From positions 1-20,436 of IMG/VR virus record IMGVR_UViG_3300009136_000046: 20,436 nt of DNA. One strand, given 5' to 3'. Below the pieces are notes generated by a model. That model was given only the letters and a program-made list of their open reading frames with translations. It did no database searches and was not told where the DNA came from. The translations under genes were made by a program, and so were the position numbers. Origin of the DNA: a virus. Positions 15,615 through 20,436 of this stretch are shown here, piece by piece. Positions within the stretch are counted from its first letter, which is position 1, and every line of letters begins with the position of its first letter.

Positions 15615-15854
15615 TTATTTCACTAAATCCATTATCTCGTGCAGAGCACGTTCATAACCCTTCTGATCGGCTTGTAAGTAAGCCCAATTGGGGTTATCAT
15701 AAGATGTTTTAGCTCTAGACGCAGTAAGAGACGTATCAATTTTATCTTTAAGTAGGAGATCAAGGCGTTGTCGTAGAAGAAGGGAGGCCACAAAGGCCCC
15801 CTTTACATCCTTGGCAGCCTGAGGGTCTAACCCTTTAGTCCAAGAAGTCTTCAT
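15615..15854 (-). CDS. Small portal-linked hypothetical protein (79 aa)
   Basis: The start shares TAATG with the portal stop, so it is probably translated by the same ribosomes. The protein is helical and charged: TSWTKGLDPQAAKDVKGAFV, then ASLLLRQRLDLLLKDKIDTS, and a C-terminal NPNWAYLQADQKGYERALHE-like stretch (with DNPNWAYLQADQKG) that ends IMDLVK. There is no membrane span or signal. Small helical proteins between portal and scaffold are common in podophages and probably act in head assembly. I cannot assign a family. Confidence 0.8.
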   Translation of the reverse strand: MKTSWTKGLDPQAAKDVKGAFVASLLLRQRLDLLLKDKIDTSLTASRAKTSYDNPNWAYLQADQKGYERALHEIMDLVK

Positions 15855-17614
15855 TATAACATACCCATACCAGTAGTATCTACTTGTGACTCAACCTCTA
15901 AGTCCTCTTGCGCCTGTTCAGCTAGAGACTGCGTCTCCTTCTGCTCATTGATAGCTACATTAGGTTTAAAGATTTCATAGCCCTTAAGGTTAGTTACATC
16001 ATCTACAAACTTAGTCAATTGAATAGAGCTTGTGTGCGGTGCAATCATCTGACCAATAGGGGAGTTGAAGATACCAATAACATTCTGTAAGTCTTGAGTC
16101 TGTTGTCCAAAGTGTCTAGCCCCAATAGGTCTTAACTTACCTTTAGCGGTAATATCCTCTTTGGTAATAGACATGAACACTTCAACACCTAGGTCATTAT
16201 CCATCACCCTAAGAATCTCTGAGCCATCCATATTACGTCTAGCAACTTCTAGCATGTCATTAAGTACAGGCTCTAACAGCTCAATCTCAAAGGATGTGAT
16301 CTTCTCTTGGAAGATACGTCCAGCAGCATTCTGCAACTGACCCACCTCAAAGGCTGTCTTCTCACCCGGTGTACGGATGCCCATAGCCTCCCTAGGTGCG
16401 CCTGCCATAAGCTCCATCTTATCCTCAATAAGCTGGACATCTTGTGTAGCTGCGATAATACCTTGCATACTCTTAGAGACTTCTTGGATGTCACCAGCTT
16501 CATCAATCTGAATAGCTTCACCCGGCCCCCAAGCAAACTCATCTACATCACCCAATATCTTCAGCGGTGGATGAACTACTAAGTCCATAGCATCAGCCTT
16601 AAGGTTCTCTAGGTGGTCAATACGGTATTGCATACCCACTAGGTTATCTAACGGCCCCATGGCCCACAGGTTGTCAGGACGGAACCTCCAGCCTACATGA
16701 CGGATAGGAGCTTCACCAAACCAGCTAGGGATGGACTCATTACGCACCATAAGGGATCGGTCAGCAACTGTTACAATGCGGTTAGTACTTAACTCACCTG
16801 TAGCTTGGTTGTGGAAGTCCCCATAGAACTCTAGGATTTCTACGTAGTCAGACTGGTAGTATTCATGTAAGTTACCAAAGCCGTCTACAGAGTACCCTGC
16901 TGCCTTATCGAAGTCTTCTACAGAGTAACCCCCTAGGCCATTCCTAAAGTTCTCCCTACGGTCAACCACGTCCTTCCAAAAGGCTTGATCTGGGTCTACT
17001 TGAGCTAGACGCTTAAGTTCACCAATGGTCTTAACAGAACGTACAATCTTAAAGCTATCCTCAAAGGTACGAGCTAATGGATTGAATACCACATCCATCG
17101 GACTAATACGTTTAGGTACTGGCCCTGTGAAGTCAGATACTAGGGAGCCATCCTCAAGCTCTCTGACGTGGCTTTCATACGACGTGGTACAGAAGGCATT
17201 GCCATAGTCGATATAGTCATACAGGAGCTTAGAGAACTCTGTACGTACACGGCCTTCCCTCACCTTGTTAGACATATAAGACTGGATAGCATCTCGCTTA
17301 GCAATAACACTATCATCCTTAGAATAGCCCATCCAACGTAGCCAATCATCATTAGGGAACAATGAGCTTAGGTAGTTAGAATGTAAGTTGTCTCGGATTT
17401 GACATAGCTTAGGTGTTGTAGTTGTATTCTTCCACGGGAGCGTCTGGTTAGTCGTTGTGGTAGTGTCCGTAGCAAATACATAGTTACGTAGCTCTTTCCA
17501 CTCCTCAATCTTACCATGGCGCTGTTGATTAAACTTATCCCAAAGGTATACAACCCACTTACTCTCATCATCCTGCTGTAATATGCTGGTCAGCTCAGCT
17601 ACTATTTCTGACAT
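15854..17614 (-). CDS. Portal protein (head-tail connector), 586 aa
   Basis: The portal forms the dodecameric vertex ring for DNA entry and tail docking. Early segments are typical: KWVVYLWDKFNQQRHGKIEE, EWKELRNYVFATD and QIRDNLHSNYLSSLFPNDDW. The middle has FTGPVPKRISPMDVVFNPLA and the wing/stem region VGWRFRPDNLWAMGPLDNLV; MELMAGAPREAMGIRTPGEK and TAFEVGQLQNAAGRIFQEKI match the helical stem and crown part of podophage connectors. Two Thr runs at residues 51-55 and 64-67 flank QTLPWKN. The C-terminus is Gln/Glu-rich (QKETQSLAEQAQEDLEVE). It starts directly on the TerL stop. Confident. Confidence 0.93.
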   Translation of the reverse strand: MSEIVAELTSILQQDDESKWVVYLWDKFNQQRHGKIEEWKELRNYVFATDTTTTTNQTLPWKNTTTTPKLCQIRDNLHSNYLSSLFPNDDWLRWMGYSKDDSVIAKRDAIQSYMSNKVREGRVRTEFSKLLYDYIDYGNAFCTTSYESHVRELEDGSLVSDFTGPVPKRISPMDVVFNPLARTFEDSFKIVRSVKTIGELKRLAQVDPDQAFWKDVVDRRENFRNGLGGYSVEDFDKAAGYSVDGFGNLHEYYQSDYVEILEFYGDFHNQATGELSTNRIVTVADRSLMVRNESIPSWFGEAPIRHVGWRFRPDNLWAMGPLDNLVGMQYRIDHLENLKADAMDLVVHPPLKILGDVDEFAWGPGEAIQIDEAGDIQEVSKSMQGIIAATQDVQLIEDKMELMAGAPREAMGIRTPGEKTAFEVGQLQNAAGRIFQEKITSFEIELLEPVLNDMLEVARRNMDGSEILRVMDNDLGVEVFMSITKEDITAKGKLRPIGARHFGQQTQDLQNVIGIFNSPIGQMIAPHTSSIQLTKFVDDVTNLKGYEIFKPNVAINEQKETQSLAEQAQEDLEVESQVDTTGMGML

Positions 17615-19218
17615 TAAAATCTCCCACCAAACCTACTCTTAGGTTGTTCTGTTGTAAAAAAGTCTTTCATAGCTGTGCCCATACTCTTCGATGGGGCAAC
17701 AGCAATCTCAACTGCTGAAGCTAACGCATCCTTACAGTCATCGTGTGCTGGACGGGCTTTGATAAGCTCCTCCTCTAACACAGCAGTCCAGCCACCTTCT
17801 TGGTGCCAAACCTCTAAGTTATCATAACGATGTTCTAGTGCGGCTGCAATACGCTCTTCCTTTGTACCTTCTGCCCTAGATGGTCTGAACTCATCCACAG
17901 AGAGCCTCATACCGTCCTTACGGACATAATCCTTAATAGCATTCACAATCACCTTCTGAGCTACGGAAACCTCTGCACGGAGCTTAGAGAATACCCACTT
18001 AGCATGAAGGGCCTTGATGTGCTTGAAGTAGTCTAAGGTCTTATCAGACTTAAACCTGTCTATGTCAACAACGTAAATGTTACCATCACAGTCTACACCG
18101 ATAACCACAATAGCCGTGTAATCGGCTGTCTTAGAGAGGCTGAATGCAAAGTCAACTGCTGCATAGATGTTTAGTTTACGCCCATTATAGAACCACTTAC
18201 TACCTTCCTTCTTAAGCTTACGTACATCAAAGTATTGGAACTTGTCCCTACTGATGCGGTCACTGGAGGGGTCATTAGGGTCGTTGTAGTACTGAGAGAA
18301 GAACTGCACTCTGTCTGAATACTCTGCACGGATACGTGCTAGTATCTGCAAGTCAAACCCGTATGCCTTACCATCACCACGTACCACCCTAGGCCAGATA
18401 AAGATGTTGTCCGTCTCTACCTTATACTCCTTACTAGCCCACACTGGCGCTTGATCTACCTTAACACCATCATCATTGTACACATCGTACACCTGATTCT
18501 TCCAAGTGTCGTAGATGTCTGATGGGTGATAGCGTGTACCACAAGCCATTGTAAAGCCACCAGCATTACGGATGGAGGTGAACTGAGAAGCCTTCTTACT
18601 TACAGCTTCCCTGCCATCTTCTGTGTATGCATTCTCTGGAACCACCAAGTCATCCGCTAGGACGATGTCAGCGTGCCAACCTGTGGTGTTAGTTGTTAAG
18701 CCTGCTGTTGATATGGTAGCATCTCGAATACCCTCTTCAGAGCGCCTAGGGTGGTCTATACTCACCTTAGTAGATGACCACTTCTCCCGCTTACCTTCTT
18801 GAGGCTGTACATACTCAGGGAAGTAACGACGGTACACCGTACTGCCTAATACATTCTTGATAGCGTACAACTGTGTGATTGCTAATTCTGCTGTTGCAGA
18901 TACATACAGCATTGTCACTTCTGGGTGACGTGTAATAATCCACGCACACCATGTAGCTACCATGTGGCTCTTTAAGTGAGCACGAGGTAGCATGATTAAT
19001 TTATTAGAGGTAAGCCCTTCACCTTGCCCATATAAGGAGTAGTCCTGCATCCACCGGAATATCTCCTCATGTACTTTACCATACATGTAGCCGGGGTTGA
19101 CAAGGCGAGCGAAGAGGAACAAATCCTCTTTCGCTGCTTCCCTGATTTCCTTGGCTTTCTCTGGCATTACTTTGAGCTTATGGTTAGCTTCCTCTAGCCA
19201 ATCCAACTCTTCAGCCAT
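17614..19218 (-). CDS. terL: Terminase large subunit (ATPase and nuclease), 534 aa
   Basis: This motor packs DNA into the procapsid and cuts concatemers. The ATPase domain shows a variant Walker A, LPRAHLKSHMV (77-87, K83 and S84), and Walker B ADIVLADDLV (183-192, D189/D190), with coupling motif GFTMACGTRYHPS (221-233). The RNase H-like nuclease domain has IYAAVDFAFSLSKTADYTAI (351-370, D356), the strand GNIYVVDIDRFK (379-390) and AHDDCKDALASAVEIA (491-506, D494 and D497). The gene starts right at the end of TerS and ends on the portal start. Order TerS-TerL-portal differs from T7, where terminase genes lie after the ejection genes. Confidence 0.95.
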   Translation of the reverse strand: MAEELDWLEEANHKLKVMPEKAKEIREAAKEDLFLFARLVNPGYMYGKVHEEIFRWMQDYSLYGQGEGLTSNKLIMLPRAHLKSHMVATWCAWIITRHPEVTMLYVSATAELAITQLYAIKNVLGSTVYRRYFPEYVQPQEGKREKWSSTKVSIDHPRRSEEGIRDATISTAGLTTNTTGWHADIVLADDLVVPENAYTEDGREAVSKKASQFTSIRNAGGFTMACGTRYHPSDIYDTWKNQVYDVYNDDGVKVDQAPVWASKEYKVETDNIFIWPRVVRGDGKAYGFDLQILARIRAEYSDRVQFFSQYYNDPNDPSSDRISRDKFQYFDVRKLKKEGSKWFYNGRKLNIYAAVDFAFSLSKTADYTAIVVIGVDCDGNIYVVDIDRFKSDKTLDYFKHIKALHAKWVFSKLRAEVSVAQKVIVNAIKDYVRKDGMRLSVDEFRPSRAEGTKEERIAAALEHRYDNLEVWHQEGGWTAVLEEELIKARPAHDDCKDALASAVEIAVAPSKSMGTAMKDFFTTEQPKSRFGGRF

Positions 19219-19709
19219 TACTTAAACAACCTCACATTATCTTCTTCAAATTCTGCATTAAGAGCTTCCTTAACACGTTGATCTTTCTTGGCTTCCACTT
19301 GGCTAGGACGACCTGCTGCCTTCTTATCCCAACCCCTGTCAGCTAACCACTTAGAAGCTTGAAAGCTACCCTTGTCCACTGACTGGTCTATCATGTCACG
19401 TACAGCTTGGGAGCGAAGCTTAAGCTCCAACTCCTCCCGCCATTCTTCTACATGCTTAAGGATTTGCCTATTACCACATATCTTCTGCCAATGCTTCCAG
19501 CCTAGTAGGAACTTATTGGCAAAGTCATACTCGGTGGGGTCTTCATGCTCTAGGTAGAGTTTCTTAAGGGAAGGATAGACCTTCCCCTTGTAAGTGTAGT
19601 CATCCTCTTTGAGCGTGTAGTACGAATAGTCCGTATACCCAATCTCTAGGAAGAGACTTTGTGTTAGGGGAAACCCCCTATCATCTGTAAGTTTTGATTT
19701 ATCAGCCAT
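19218..19709 (-). CDS. terS: Terminase small subunit (163 aa)
   Basis: TerS recognises the viral DNA and loads TerL. A helical N-terminal half includes FANKFLLGWKHWQKICGNRQ, then a coiled helix VEEWREELELKLRSQAVRDM that fits the oligomerisation region. The segment ASKWLADRGWDKKAAGRPS (118-136) is the characteristic end of many phage TerS proteins ('AxKxLADRGWxKxxAGRPS'), followed by a charged tail. It is followed directly by TerL. The ATG at 19707-19709 has GGAAG eight bases before it, inside a possible 14-codon leader ORF. Confidence 0.88.
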   Translation of the reverse strand: MADKSKLTDDRGFPLTQSLFLEIGYTDYSYYTLKEDDYTYKGKVYPSLKKLYLEHEDPTEYDFANKFLLGWKHWQKICGNRQILKHVEEWREELELKLRSQAVRDMIDQSVDKGSFQASKWLADRGWDKKAAGRPSQVEAKKDQRVKEALNAEFEEDNVRLFK

Positions 19710-19746
19710 CCGCTGTACTTCCTTCTATATAAAATAGTTTACTCAT
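19702..19746 (-). CDS. Possible 14-codon leader ORF overlapping the TerS start
   Basis: ATG at 19744-19746 follows an excellent Shine-Dalgarno (AAAGGAAGAAC) and encodes MSKLFYIEGSTADG before TGA at 19702-19704. It overlaps the first codons of terS in another frame. The ten bases AATAAAGGAA ahead of it are identical to the leader of the scaffold gene. It may couple or tune TerS translation, or may be a chance frame; too short to judge by content. Confidence 0.28.
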   Translation of the reverse strand: MSKLFYIEGSTADG

Positions 19747-19758
19747 GTTCTTCCTTTA

Positions 19759-19854
19759 TTAGGTTATTCTGTGCAAGTGGCAGCCATAAAATGCTACTGA
19801 GTCACCAACATCTGCAAGCTCTGCGGTTACCGTTATGTCTGCGTCAATGGTCAC
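19759..19854 (-). CDS. Possible short ORF or gene remnant (31 codons)
   Basis: Between the appendage gene and terS a frame reads, from a GTG at 19852-19854, V/M-TIDADITVTAELADVGDS and ends VAFYGCHLHRIT before TAA at 19759-19761. The composition looks like real phage beta-strand protein, and the frame stays open a few codons above the GTG, but no good ribosome binding site or ATG is present. Its stop lies just before the AAAGGAA site of the next ORF. It may be a small protein or the frame-shifted end of a longer virion gene. Confidence 0.28.
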   Translation of the reverse strand: MTIDADITVTAELADVGDSVAFYGCHLHRIT

Positions 19855-19882
19855 ATCTGCCGTCTTGCTCTAGAGTAGTGCA

Positions 19883-20436
19883 CTACGTCACCACTAGACT
19901 ACCAGCGTCATCTACTGTCACTGTGTATAGCGTACCATTTGGTGACTTCATTACCATGGCATGTGTGTACACCTTTGACCAGTAATTTGAACCACCGCCA
20001 AGCTCTTGTACATTGTTACCACCCGGCCTAGTCCTAGTCAGGTCAGATAACAATGCTGTCGCGCCTCCCTCTCTAAGGCGTACACCCGCCCCCGTACCTC
20101 TGATGTCACCCTCTGCGTCTGCAATCAGGGCACCTGTTAAAGCTAGCTCCCCGTCTACGTCTAGGTCAGACCTAGTTCGCACCGTCCCGTCAGTACTTAA
20201 GCGTAGTGCTTCAACATTGTCGTATTTAACTGATAGTACGTCAGCATTACTAGTGTCCTTCCTAAGCGTCCACTGGCTTGTTCCATCAGTAAGGTCGTTA
20301 GTTATCTGTATTACACCATCTTCCCCACCTGTCAACCTAACAGCACTCACACCCTTAGACACCACTATCTCATCATTACTTTCCCCACCTAGTGAGATAA
20401 GAGTCCCTGACATGCTAGAGGCTAATGCGTTTATAC
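19883..20436 (-). CDS. Virion appendage/tail fibre protein, C-terminal part (start outside the window)
   Basis: The frame ends in TAG at 19883-19885 and is open to the window edge. An ATG at 20411-20413 would give 176 aa, but it has no ribosome binding site and codons above it (INALASS) remain open, so the true start is probably beyond 20436. The protein is beta-rich with VSAVRLTGGEDGVIQITNDL, a DGTVRTRSDLDVDGELALTG repeat-like segment and a C-terminal SPNGTLYTVTVDDAGSLVVT, a closing phrase common in phage fibre and baseplate-side proteins. No peptidase S74 chaperone domain is visible. It lies upstream of terS. Four of seven Ile codons are ATA, as in the fibre genes at the other edge. Role inferred. 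Confidence 0.75.
   Translation of the reverse strand, partial: INALASSMSGTLISLGGESNDEIVVSKGVSAVRLTGGEDGVIQITNDLTDGTSQWTLRKDTSNADVLSVKYDNVEALRLSTDGTVRTRSDLDVDGELALTGALIADAEGDIRGTGAGVRLREGGATALLSDLTRTRPGGNNVQELGGGSNYWSKVYTHAMVMKSPNGTLYTVTVDDAGSLVVT

Noticed and set aside
16273-16542. Minus-strand 89-codon frame within the portal gene
   Set aside because: Out-of-frame shadow of a confident portal gene, with basic low-information content.
1-20436. CRISPR array, diversity-generating retroelement, tRNA gene, insertion sequence, integration site
   Set aside because: Reading both strands gave no regular repeats with spacers, no reverse transcriptase or template repeat pair, no cloverleaf, no transposase and no integrase. 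Genes fill nearly all of the window, leaving no room for large RNA elements.

Overview
The window is the late structural and lysis region of a short-tailed (podovirus-type) tailed phage genome. Every convincing gene lies on the minus strand, so the late region is transcribed from the high to the low coordinates. Genes are packed with 1-4 nt stop/start overlaps (TAATG, ATGA) or short overlaps of 14-25 nt, as in a lytic phage transcript. The moderate GC content and the protein types (T7-like two-part tail tube, GNAT at the T7 gene-13 position, large ejection proteins, M15 endolysin) suggest a marine gammaproteobacterial podophage, perhaps in the Vibrio phage VpV262 / Roseophage SIO1 (Zobellviridae-like) sphere. 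That placement is inference; no RNA polymerase, DNA polymerase or integrase lies in the window to test it.

Layout in transcription order. (1) 20436-19700: the end of a virion/tail appendage gene whose start is outside the window, followed by two possible micro-ORFs. (2) 19709-15615: packaging module with TerS, TerL, portal and a 79-aa portal-linked protein. (3) A 149-bp AT-rich gap with the best sigma70-like promoter candidate of the window. (4) 15465-13365: scaffold, major capsid protein and a 120-aa probable capsid accessory protein, closed by a strong intrinsic terminator at 13324-13357. (5) 13307-9285: jelly-roll head-fibre/decoration-like protein, tail tube A, a 69-aa protein and tail nozzle B. 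(6) 9298-2051: GNAT-fold protein, gp14-like protein, a 1562-aa giant ejection protein and a 556-aa virion protein. (7) 2067-1052: lysis cassette with M15 peptidase, 56-aa holin candidate, TM plus coiled-coil spanin-like protein and a 53-aa basic protein. (8) 1042-1: a 39-aa protein, a 186-aa beta-rich fibre protein and the 5' part of a fibre gene with an Ig-like segment that runs off the window.

How the parts work together. Scaffold and capsid protein build the procapsid on the portal; TerS/TerL fill it. The tube and nozzle proteins close the connector. The GNAT/gp14/giant/556-aa set probably forms the internal core ejected at infection. The M15 enzyme, holin and spanin-like protein release progeny, and the fibre genes at both edges set host contact. 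The promoter/terminator pair around scaffold-capsid-accessory gives a simple means to make capsid in excess over tail parts. The most useful new points are several small genes that an ORF length cutoff would miss (56-aa holin candidate, 53-aa, 39-aa), two fibre genes open at the window edges, and sharply different isoleucine codon use in the distal fibre genes (ATA 16 of 20) compared with the capsid gene (ATA 0 of 20).
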